From Armatimonadota bacterium (lineage in GTDB: Bacteria; Armatimonadota; Zipacnadia; Zipacnadales; JABUFB01), in assembly GCA_018056145.1 (NCBI GenBank), contig JAGPGE010000217.1, positions 1 through 8,706 on the forward strand: 8,706 nucleotides of DNA, read 5' to 3'. Shown here in pieces: positions 1 to 7,300 of the stretch; the stretch's first letter is position 1, and each line of letters opens with the position of its first letter. Both the position numbers and the translations under genes were made by a program. The notes under the pieces were generated by a model. That model made no database searches. It saw only the letters and a program-made list of their open reading frames with translations, and was not told the origin of the DNA.

Positions 1-114
1 CCCCTGCAGGAAGAAGTTTGACTGATAGCGGCGGCTGTCCTGCAAAGGTATTGGACGCGGGCTGCGGAACTGAAAGCTAGTGCGCCCCAGAACTCCACCC
101 GAGGAGCCCCCAGC
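1..114 (+). other. Leader region; possible 3' tip of an upstream gene
   Basis: This stretch lies upstream of the first complete gene. All three plus frames are open from the window edge but close early, at 19-21 (TGA), 23-25 (TGA) and 78-80 (TAG), so at most a very short C-terminal tail of an upstream gene is present and the frame cannot be decided. A TTGACT hexamer at 18-23 resembles a -35 box, but the hexamer 17 nt downstream (TGCAAA, 41-46) is a poor -10. No promoter is claimed. The only well-supported signal is the ribosome binding site at 101-106. Confidence 0.4.
101..106 (+). promoter_or_regulatory. Ribosome binding site (GAGGAG) of the Tat-exported protein gene
   Basis: GAGGAG lies 8 nt before the ATG at 115, an ideal spacing. 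This favours 115 over the in-frame ATG at 133 as the start. Confidence 0.7.
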
Positions 115-906
115 ATGCCCCAGGACGGCCGCATGGAGTCGGAACCGACCCGTCGGACATTCTTCAAAGCCGCGCTGGTGCCGGCACTTGCGGCAGTTGC
201 TGCGACAGCGGCGGTCGATGACTCGCAGGCCCAGGAAGCGCTTCCCGACGCCCTCCCCCGGCGGTTCATCGTTGGCAAGCCGGACATTCCCCCGCTGGAC
301 ACGCCGATCCTGTTCGCGCGAGAAGGTAGTCACGAGGCCGGGCACACCCACGAGGTCCTTTCGCTCATCCAGGAAGAGAAGGGCGGCAATGCCTTCCCGT
401 GGACGGTCTACGCGCAGTTGCGGACCCATCACACCGGCGGCGACGCGGTGGTCTTCTACTCGCGCCTGCACAAGGAGGGGCCCGGCTGGAGCTGCGGGTT
501 CCATTCCGAGGTTTTTGCCCGAAACTGGGGCGTGGGCATTGGAATGAACATCGAGGTGGGCAACCAGTACGAGGGCACTGAGGGGTTCAACGGCGTGATC
601 GGAATTGAGGTGCAGTCCCTCGGCCCGAAGCCCACGCTGGCCGGGCTGCAGATCGAGGGAGCGGGGCCCTTCGAGAACATGATCCGCCTGCGGGGGCACG
701 CAGCGACCGGGATCGATATGTCCGGCCAGTGCGGCGTGGGCATCAACCTGCACGGGAACTCGCTGCGAATCGATGAGGGCGGCTGGATCGAGCTTGACCA
801 GGACGGGCAGGTGCGGATGCGCTACCACGAGGGCAACATCGAGTTCTTCAAGGGTGAGCAGCGCATCGCGCATATTCCCGTGGATGGGGAGGATCACGCA
901 CTATGA
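115..906 (+). CDS. Tat-exported protein with tail-fibre-like beta repeats, function unknown
   Basis: A 263-residue protein of unknown function. The N-terminus has a textbook twin-arginine signal: TRRTFFK at residues 12-18, then an Ala-rich hydrophobic stretch (19-34) and a likely cleavage site after A39 (S-Q-A). It is therefore probably exported folded. Residues about 60-140 form a mixed region with several His residues (H76, H78, H104, H105). From about residue 145 the chain is a run of short Gly-hydrophobic beta motifs (for example GIEV, GLQIEG, GIDMSG, GINLHG), followed by an acidic/aromatic C-terminal segment. This resembles the shafts of phage tail fibres and other parallel-beta fibrous proteins, judged from memory and not by a search. 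The start at 115 is set by GAGGAG at 101-106; ATG 133 would keep the RR motif. The TGA at 904-906 overlaps the next gene's ATG, so the two are probably translationally coupled. The gene is real; its role is open. Confidence 0.85.
   Translation: MPQDGRMESEPTRRTFFKAALVPALAAVAATAAVDDSQAQEALPDALPRRFIVGKPDIPPLDTPILFAREGSHEAGHTHEVLSLIQEEKGGNAFPWTVYAQLRTHHTGGDAVVFYSRLHKEGPGWSCGFHSEVFARNWGVGIGMNIEVGNQYEGTEGFNGVIGIEVQSLGPKPTLAGLQIEGAGPFENMIRLRGHAATGIDMSGQCGVGINLHGNSLRIDEGGWIELDQDGQVRMRYHEGNIEFFKGEQRIAHIPVDGEDHAL
888..892 (+). promoter_or_regulatory. Ribosome binding site (GGAGG) inside the end of the first gene
   Basis: GGAGG, within a longer GGGGAGGA run, sits 10 nt before the ATG at 903 and inside the 3' end of the preceding coding region. 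It supports the small downstream reading frame as a translated gene and not a chance overlap. Confidence 0.65.
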
Positions 907-1124
907 CGTCCAGGAATGACGATGAGCGCGCTCTGAGCCCTGCCCAGCAGGCCCACCTGCAGCGCCTGTATGCCACCTTTGAGCAGGCCCAGCGTCAGCT
1001 CAATGACTTCGTTACATACCTAATGGCCGAGCATGAGTTGGAGAACCCGGACCAGTGGCAGCTCTCGGCGGACCTCACCTGCTTCAAGCGGGTGGAGCCA
1101 CCGGCTGCCGGGGCAAACCAGTAG
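903..1124 (+). CDS. Small helical hypothetical protein coupled to the Tat-exported protein
   Basis: A 73-residue protein without a signal peptide or membrane segment. It starts at an ATG overlapping the previous stop (ATGA at 903-906) and has its own Shine-Dalgarno site at 888-892. Residues about 11-46 look like one long amphipathic helix rich in Gln, Glu and Arg. A short tail follows with the pattern P-D-Q-W-x-L (49-54), then a Cys-Phe pair at 60-61 and a Pro/Ala-rich end. The helix followed by a D-x-W-x-L tail recalls small orphan proteins found beside phage-like structural genes, but I cannot name a family. As it seems cytoplasmic while its partner is exported, it could act before export (a chaperone-like role) or be unrelated to localisation; both are inference. 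The next gene's preferred start lies 27 nt downstream, consistent with one operon. Confidence 0.7.
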   Translation: MTSRNDDERALSPAQQAHLQRLYATFEQAQRQLNDFVTYLMAEHELENPDQWQLSADLTCFKRVEPPAAGANQ

Positions 1125-1139
1125 CCGATGCGTCCACCT

Positions 1140-1145
1140 GGAGGG
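1140..1145 (+). promoter_or_regulatory. Ribosome binding site (GGAGGG) that fixes the beta-helix gene start
   Basis: GGAGGG ends 6 nt before the ATG at 1152. It lies downstream of the in-frame ATG at 1128, which has no comparable site in front of it. The signal therefore argues for initiation at 1152. Confidence 0.7.
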
Positions 1146-1151
1146 CATGAG

Positions 1152-2930
1152 ATGATGCGCAGGAAGGTCAGCCTCATGGCCGCGCTGTTCGCTCTGATTC
1201 TGTGCTCAATCTGCCACGCGCAGGGGCCACCGGGGAAGCTGTACTTCGTTGACCAGCGCCATCCGCAGGCCGACGACACCAACCCGGGTACGCAATTCGC
1301 TCCCCTGAAGACCATCTCGGCAGCCGCGGCGCTGGCGAAAGCAGGCGACACGGTCTACATCGCTTCGGGCGTGTACCGCGAGAGAGTGCTGATCGAGGAG
1401 AGCGGGACCGCCGACGGCCCGATCCGCTTCCAGGCATCCCCTGCGGCGAACGTGATCGTGACGGGTGCGGACGCGATCACCGACTGGCGACAGGAAGAGG
1501 AACCCGGCGTTTTCAGCACTCCCTGGCCCTACGTGTTCATCGGCTGGAGCGCAAACCGGGCGCATCCGGGCGATGATCACCACGCCATGGTGGGCCGCGC
1601 CGAGCAGGTGTTCGTGAAGGGCTACCCGCTGCACCAGGTGCTCGAACGCGCGCACCTCAGCCGCGGGTCCTTCTATGTGGACCAGGAGAAACGGCGGCTT
1701 TGCGTGCGCGGGAAACACGACGAGGACCTGGCGAAGGTGCTGGTTGAGGCCTCCGTGCGCGACACGGTCTGGGATGTGCAGGGCGAATACGTGCAAACCC
1801 GGGGCATCCGCTTCCGGTATGCCGCGAACAAAGCCCAGTCAGGTGCGGTTGTCCTGCGCAAAGCAGGCGATGTGCTGGAAGACTGCGTGGTGGAGCGCAT
1901 GAACTCCATCGGGGCGACCTCCACCGGGCCGGACGTGACCATCCGCCGCTGCACATTCCAGGACAATGGGCAGATGGGGTTCTCCGCAGGCTCGGCCCAC
2001 AACCTGCTGTTCACCGGTTGCCTGGTGCGCAATAACAATACCAAGGACTGGTCGCGGGGCTGGGAGGCCGGGGGGAATAAGCTCTGCCTGTGCCGGGGAG
2101 TGGTATTGGAAAACAGCCGGTTCGTGGACAACCGCGGCAACGGCATCTGGTTCGACATCGGCAATGAAGACTGCACCGTGCGCAACTGCCTGATCGCCGA
2201 CAACGAGGACTGCGGCATCTTCTACGAGATCTCCTACGGCCTGCACGCCCACGACAATGTAATCGTGGGCAATGGCTTCACGAACACCCCCGGCGCATGG
2301 GGTGCGCAGGCGGCGATTTCCCTGTCAAGCTCTCCCGGCTGCGTGATCGAGCGCAACCTCATGGTGGGCAACCGCGAAGGGTTCAACTTCCGGGAGCAGG
2401 CCCGCACCACGCCCCGCATCGGCAAGCGAGAGCCCGAAGAGCCCGTCTGGAACCACGACCAGACCGTGCGCAACAACATCATCGCCTACAACCGCGACGC
2501 CCAGACCTGGGGCTGGTTCGACGTGCTGGACGAGCGCCACTTCCCGCCTGATATGCAGCGCAAGCCCGCCGACCTGAAGCAGGGCGAGCCGGTGGGGACG
2601 CTGGGCGAAATGCAGATCGATGGCACCGGGCGACCGGTGAATTTGGTCCTGGACCAGCTCAACCTGAACTTCAGCGATAACCTCTACGACGCCGCGCCAG
2701 GGCAGGAGCTGTTCAACTGGGGCTGCGCATGGCGGCACCATGTGCGTTTCTCGGACCTGGAGAAGGTGCGGGAGGAACTCAACCTGGAACAGGGCAGCGT
2801 GCAGGCGCCGTTCCAGTTCGCCGACTACCTGACCCGCGACTTCCGGGTCCGCGCCGGTAGTATTGCGCTGCTGATGGGCTGCTACCCGCGGGGTGAGGTG
2901 CCGGGAGTGGTGCTGGGTACTATCGACTGA
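1152..2930 (+). CDS. Secreted right-handed parallel beta-helix protein, DUF1565/PL9-like
   Basis: A 592-residue extracellular protein, possibly a polysaccharide lyase or a related glycan-active beta-helix. A Sec signal peptide (about 1-23, cleavage after H-A) is followed by the DUF1565-type entry: YFVD at 31-34, NPGT at 44-47, PLKTI at 51-55, GDTVYI at 65-70 and GVY at 73-75. This is how PL9-like pectate lyases and many right-handed beta-helix proteins begin. Residues about 205-450 form coils of roughly 22-24 residues with repeated strand-turn units ending in Cys or Asn (EDC, RRC, TGC, RNC, HDN, RNN) and N-x-G turns. The acidic DDG-x-D calcium site typical of PL9 is not obvious; the nearest segment reads DNRGNGIWFD (326-335). 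Catalysis is therefore unproven. An in-frame ATG at 1128 would add 8 residues but lacks a ribosome binding site. The gene follows the small protein by 27 nt and faces the minus-strand operon. Confidence 0.85.
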   Translation: MMRRKVSLMAALFALILCSICHAQGPPGKLYFVDQRHPQADDTNPGTQFAPLKTISAAAALAKAGDTVYIASGVYRERVLIEESGTADGPIRFQASPAANVIVTGADAITDWRQEEEPGVFSTPWPYVFIGWSANRAHPGDDHHAMVGRAEQVFVKGYPLHQVLERAHLSRGSFYVDQEKRRLCVRGKHDEDLAKVLVEASVRDTVWDVQGEYVQTRGIRFRYAANKAQSGAVVLRKAGDVLEDCVVERMNSIGATSTGPDVTIRRCTFQDNGQMGFSAGSAHNLLFTGCLVRNNNTKDWSRGWEAGGNKLCLCRGVVLENSRFVDNRGNGIWFDIGNEDCTVRNCLIADNEDCGIFYEISYGLHAHDNVIVGNGFTNTPGAWGAQAAISLSSSPGCVIERNLMVGNREGFNFREQARTTPRIGKREPEEPVWNHDQTVRNNIIAYNRDAQTWGWFDVLDERHFPPDMQRKPADLKQGEPVGTLGEMQIDGTGRPVNLVLDQLNLNFSDNLYDAAPGQELFNWGCAWRHHVRFSDLEKVREELNLEQGSVQAPFQFADYLTRDFRVRAGSIALLMGCYPRGEVPGVVLGTID

Positions 2931-3114
2931 TCCGGCCGCCTTGCTTCCGGGTGCGGGGCCCCACGCCCTGGACGACGCGCGCACCCCGCACCTGATGTCG
3001 TTGGTGACGCCTGCCACCGCCACCTGGGACGCCGCGCACCGGCCCTTGCGGCACTCCAACCCCCAGCCGTGGGGTGTGCGCGTCGTCAAGCGCACGGGGC
3101 CCCACGGATACCGC
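2931..3114. other. Intergenic region between convergent operons
   Basis: Both flanking genes end here: TGA at 2928-2930 on the plus strand and TGA at 3117-3115 on the minus strand. The 184-bp gap is GC-rich and dominated by the inverted repeat described separately. No credible gene is present: reading frames crossing it on both strands give related peptides (an L-D-D-A-x-T-P motif on each strand), which is simply the consequence of the inverted repeat. Confidence 0.7.
2955..3103. repeat. Long imperfect inverted repeat, possible bidirectional terminator
   Basis: The left arm (2955-2987) and the right arm (3071-3103) are reverse complements at 28 of 33 positions without gaps, by hand alignment. 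Each arm includes GGGGCCCC (2955-2962 and 3096-3103), a GACGACGCGC block (2971-2980) and a CCCC end. The 83-nt spacer may fold further: GTTGG at 3000-3004 can pair with CCAAC at 3056-3060, and GCCG at 3031-3034 with CGGC at 3040-3043. The element begins 24 nt after the plus-strand stop and 11 nt after the minus-strand stop. There is no T-tract on either side, so a classical intrinsic terminator is not supported. A structured transcript barrier, a REP/MITE-like repeat or an RNA element are all possible. Confidence 0.75.
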
Positions 3115-4371
3115 TCACCGCCCGATCTGAAGCGTCTCTCCGGTCTGCAGATCCACGAAGCCCGCCGAGCCGTCCGGCTCGAAGACCAGGTCGAACAGGC
3201 CTTCACCGTAGAAGCGCGCGAGGGTCGGGAAGCGCTCGGCAGTCTCGCTCACGACGAAGAACTCCTTGCTGAACTCAGTACCGATCTCCGGCCGGTCCGT
3301 GCCCCAGCGGGTCGAGAACCGGGCCGCGCCGATGAACATGCCCTGCCACGGCTCGAGACGCAGGCGCAGATCGGGGATCGCCGGATCATCGCCTGACAGG
3401 GAGGAGATCGTGAGTCCCGGCGCCGCTGTGATGTGCACCCCACCCATCGACAGGTAACGGGATTCTCGTGACGGCCCCGCTTCGCTCAGGAGGAGGCGCT
3501 CGCCATCGCCGGTGGTCGCTTCCACGGTGCGCAAGCCATCCGCGGAGACCAGTGGCGCGGGCAGTGCGAAATCCGCTTCAACCCGCGACCTCACCACCAC
3601 GAAGAAATTCATCCCGTCGGTGATCCAGACCGCAAGCTGTCCGTCCTTGGGGCCGCGCACCACCGCAAGCCGATGCTGCGCCACAGTATGCCAGGTCCAC
3701 TGCGCGCGCTGGGTGCGTGCGTCAGATGCGGCCGCAAGCAGGCAGGCGCCGACCTTCGCGAACACCACGTGCCCCGCTTCGCTGAAGCCGAACTCCACCT
3801 GCCTGTGCTTCAGTGCGGCATCGCCCCTTGCCGCTATACCGGCCCGGACCGACATCTCGAGTTGCGCGGATTCCTCCGGCGACAGCTTCCTGTCTGCCAG
3901 GAGAATACCCGGCGCGTGCAGCGCCACCCAGTCCAGGGACAAGCCGCGCGAATCCGCGTTCGTGATGCGCAGCAGGTGCCTGCCCGGCGCCAACCGGAGC
4001 GGCGGGAGATCAGGGGTGGCAATCCGGAAGGCGTCCCAGGCGCCGGTTCCCGTGAGGGTCACGCATCCCAGCGGGTTGCCGTCGATGGACAGGTTTCGCC
4101 GCGTGTCTGGCCAGACCAGGCTGTATCGCAGACTGACGAGGTACTCCCCCCCAGCGGGCACATCGAAGGCCAGTTCCAGCCACGGGCCAGGGTCTTCCCA
4201 GTAACTGACGGTCTTCCCGCCGTTGGCTTCGGCGCGGTCGATGACTTGCACCGTGCCGCCGCCCTGCGCGGCCCAGTTCTCGGCTTCGACGCGCAGAAGC
4301 CTCCCGGCGCTCCATCCACAGACGGAACAGAGAACCAGTCCAGCAGCGATCAACGGCAGAAGTGCTCTCAT
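3115..4371 (-). CDS. Secreted protein with N-terminal CBM6/CBM35-like module
   Basis: A 418-residue secreted protein. A Sec signal peptide covers about residues 1-22. Residues 26-152 look like a CBM6/CBM35-type beta-sandwich: it opens with VEAENW (28-33), the Glu-bearing strand that contributes to the structural calcium site in these families, has PGPWLEL (61-67) and AGGEYLVSLRY (73-83), and closes with SLDWVAL (145-151), the usual last strand. Residues about 190-418 are beta-rich with no recognised motif; they could be another sandwich or a second binding domain. No catalytic residues are evident, so it is more likely a binding or accessory protein than an enzyme. The ATG overlaps the stop of the 1116-residue lyase-like gene (ATGA, 4371-4368); only a weak GGTGG precedes it, implying translational coupling and matched amounts of the two proteins. 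Confidence 0.82.
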   Translation of the reverse strand: MRALLPLIAAGLVLCSVCGWSAGRLLRVEAENWAAQGGGTVQVIDRAEANGGKTVSYWEDPGPWLELAFDVPAGGEYLVSLRYSLVWPDTRRNLSIDGNPLGCVTLTGTGAWDAFRIATPDLPPLRLAPGRHLLRITNADSRGLSLDWVALHAPGILLADRKLSPEESAQLEMSVRAGIAARGDAALKHRQVEFGFSEAGHVVFAKVGACLLAAASDARTQRAQWTWHTVAQHRLAVVRGPKDGQLAVWITDGMNFFVVVRSRVEADFALPAPLVSADGLRTVEATTGDGERLLLSEAGPSRESRYLSMGGVHITAAPGLTISSLSGDDPAIPDLRLRLEPWQGMFIGAARFSTRWGTDRPEIGTEFSKEFFVVSETAERFPTLARFYGEGLFDLVFEPDGSAGFVDLQTGETLQIGR

Positions 4372-7300
4372 CGATCCGACACCACCGTCACGTGGGACTT
4401 CGCGGGGATCGTGACCGTGGCCCTGCCGTTCACCGCGGCGAGAGGAGCCGAGTCACCTCGCGGCGCAAACACTCGCGCCTGGCCTTCGCCGATCTGCGCC
4501 TCATACGTCGCGTCATCCGCTGACTCATTGTGCAGCACCGTCACCCCTCGCGCGCCTTCGGTGAAAGTGAACCCGAAGACCGGGCCTTCGCGGATCGTCT
4601 TCACGTTGTCGGCCAGATCGCTCTGGTAGGGCAGCACTTCGGCGAGAAAGTGGAACTGCTGCCCGGCCTTGTAGCTGAAGGGCGGCGCGTCGCCGGAGAC
4701 CGCTGCGGCGTCCTTCATGATGATCTCGCGGCTTCGGAACTTGTCAGGCTTATCCAGGAAGAAGGTCTCGCTGGGCGCAGTCTCGATGCTCGCGAAACTG
4801 CTGTCATGGATGCGGGCGATCAGACTGCCGTAGCGGAACATGCCGGCTTCGCCGACTTCGAACTCGCGGTTCATGCCGAAACGCAGGCGGCCCCAGACAC
4901 CGGCGCAGGTAGTATCCTCAACCGCCCGGATCGTGAGCATCCCGATGAGCCGGTTCTCGCTCAGGAACCACTGCTGGAGACCCTCCCAGGGCTCGTCGCT
5001 GCTGCCGTGGCCCCAGGCGGGGCGGGTGATACGGTACTTGACGCAGAGGGTGGAAAAGTCGGGCGCTACAATGACCGACGGCTCTTCGCGGCCCGAGCAG
5101 TACCGCGCATTCTGCCAGTGGTTTCCGTCGGGCTTCAGGCGGGCCTCCACCGTTGCCACCTGGAGAGCGGCATCCAGGGGCAGCAACTTGTTCGTCCGGT
5201 CGCTGATCATGCACCCGACGAAGGTGTCCTTGCCGATCTCGCCCACCGGAGTGATGCGGGCGGTTCCGGCGAAAGAGAACCTGCCGTACTGGCCGCGCGG
5301 GCCCTGGATGTCCTCGTCATACAGCAGCCAGTTGTCCCGGCGCGGCGCGGGCTCGATGTCCTTCCACCACGGGGCCGCGTATGCAGCGGCAAGCCCCTTG
5401 TCATACCCGCGCTGGGCGGCGTCCAGCGCAGCCAGCTTATTCGCACCATCGTCGAACATCCCGGCGATCACATCCGCCCCCGCAGGGGCAGCCGCGCTCC
5501 AGTAATGCTTCCAGGAGCAGTCGGTGTAGGACTCGGTCATACCCTCTGCGTCATGCACCAGCGGGTAATAGCCCGCTGATCGACGCAGGATCTCCAGCGC
5601 CCGCTCATCCCTAGTGACCTGGTAGTATCGTGCGATGAAGGTCACGTTGAGCTGGTGGTAGACGTAGCACTCATTCTGCGGCCAGATGTACGTCCACGCA
5701 CCCATGGGGTAGAGCGCGTCAGACAGCCACTGTAGCATGGTGTCCCGGTCATCGCGGTACTTCTCATCCCCAAACAGCCGCCAGGCCCATTCCATGATGA
5801 GCAGGTGGTGGACATCCATGTTGGGGTAATACCGAGGCTTCACGGGGTCCAGCGGCTCGCGCGGCCCGTAGGTGCGGTACTGGTAGTCCACCAGGGTACG
5901 GAGTTCCCGCAACCACTCCTCGCGCTTCGAGGGCAGGATCACCCACGGGTATTCCGCCTCCAGCATCAGCAGGGAGTCCATCATGGGCGAGATGCAGAAG
6001 CGGTTGATGTTCTCGTCGCGCCCGTAGATCGCCTCGCGGCGCAGGTTGAAATCGCCGCCGTCGTGGTTCTGAGTGATCGCCTGGTAGTGGGTCAGCAGGC
6101 GTTTGAGCAGGGCGGGGTCATGCCGCAGCGCGCTCCTCGGATCCAGCAGCCCCCAGGCCATGACCACGCACTGCTCTCCCAGCGTCCGGAAGGTCCAGGC
6201 GTTGGCGATCTGGTTGTACCCTTCCTCGCCCTTCTTATAGACGGTGGTGTCTTTCGCGATTCCTGCCGCATTCTGGTTGAGATTGGCGACATACGGGTTG
6301 GCGTCCAGGTCAGGCGCTTGGCTCTGTGCATGGGGCGTTGCGGTGGCTTGCGCAAGGATCTCGTCCGCCCTGCGGCAGTAGTCCTCGATGTCCTTCAGGG
6401 TTGCCAGCGCCTGAGTCCCAAGGCCCGCGTCGATGGCCAGCTTCGCGTCATCCAGCGCCCATTCGAGCGCCGCCAGCAGCAGCTTCCAGTCGTCACTGTC
6501 GCCAGCTCGCTGGGTCAGTTGGATCACGCCATCGGTGGTGGACTCCAAGATCCCTCGCGCATGCTCCAGCGCTTCCGCGTTCACCCGGGTTTCCTCCTCG
6601 ATCTCCGCGATTCTCTGGGTATCCGCTCCCAGGTGCACGTCATCCCACCAGACTTTCCCCGCGGCGAAGAAGTTGAACAGGTACACGTGCGCGGCGGCTG
6701 TCTGAGCGGGGGCTTCGAAACGCACGGTGGTCTGCTTCCAGGTCTCGGACGGCTCGCCATGCGCGTGGAACTCCCGGATCGTGCGGCCATCGGCATCCAC
6801 CAGCGTGACCCGGGCATCCACGCCCTTGTTGGGGTCTGCCTGGAGGTCGCGGGTGCGATACCAGCCTTGGAACACCCACGGGCCGGGCGCAAGGGGCACG
6901 CGCAGGTCCCACGAACCCCGCTGGTCCTTGCTGGCGCACTCCACCGACACGGAACGCTCACCCGCAAGAGGGTTGTCTGTCTCCCAGGTCATCACACTGC
7001 CGAGGCCCCAGTCGCCGGCGGACCAGAAATCCGGCTTGCCCTGTCCGGTGAGATCCATTTCGAAGCCCGAGTTCGGCACAAGGTTCGAGCCGTCCAGCGC
7101 AGGCGGACCGCCGAGTTTGCCAGCTTCCGCCGCATACTGGTCGAGAATCGCGGCCTGTTCCGGTGTCGGCGGAATCACCCGGATGTTGTCGAAGGCGATC
7201 TCGGTGGTCCCGGTTCGCCTGCCCCCGGTGATGAAGAGTTCGAGAAAGAAGACCTGCGAGAGGTCTTCTGTGCGCGAGCGTCCGGCCGGTCCGGAGAAGT

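Noticed and set aside
18..46. TTGACT plus TGCAAA as a sigma-70-like promoter
   Set aside because: The -35 hexamer is good, but the -10 match is poor and chance matches are common.
80..547. A 155-residue plus-strand frame overlapping the start of the Tat-exported gene
   Set aside because: It is Arg/Pro/Ser-rich out-of-frame reading of the same bases. The other frame has the ribosome binding site and the Tat signal.
115..906. Remnant of a prophage
   Set aside because: Only the fibre-like repeats and the small neighbour hint at phage. No capsid, portal, integrase, lysis or attachment-site sequence is visible, and the Tat signal points to a cellular secreted protein.
2955..3103. Classical rho-independent terminator
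   Set aside because: The stem is long and GC-rich, but the loop is 83 nt and no T-tract follows on either strand.
2325..3206. A 293-residue minus-strand open frame crossing the intergenic inverted repeat
   Set aside because: It runs antisense through the beta-helix gene and into the end of the CBM gene in another frame, with no signal or motif.
3673..4629. A 318-residue plus-strand open frame
   Set aside because: It is antisense to the CBM6/35-like gene and the end of the lyase-like gene, and has low-complexity composition.
4530..5579. A 349-residue plus-strand open frame
   Set aside because: It is antisense to the lyase-like gene, Arg/Ala/Gly-rich and lacks domain signatures; it is a by-product of the high GC content.
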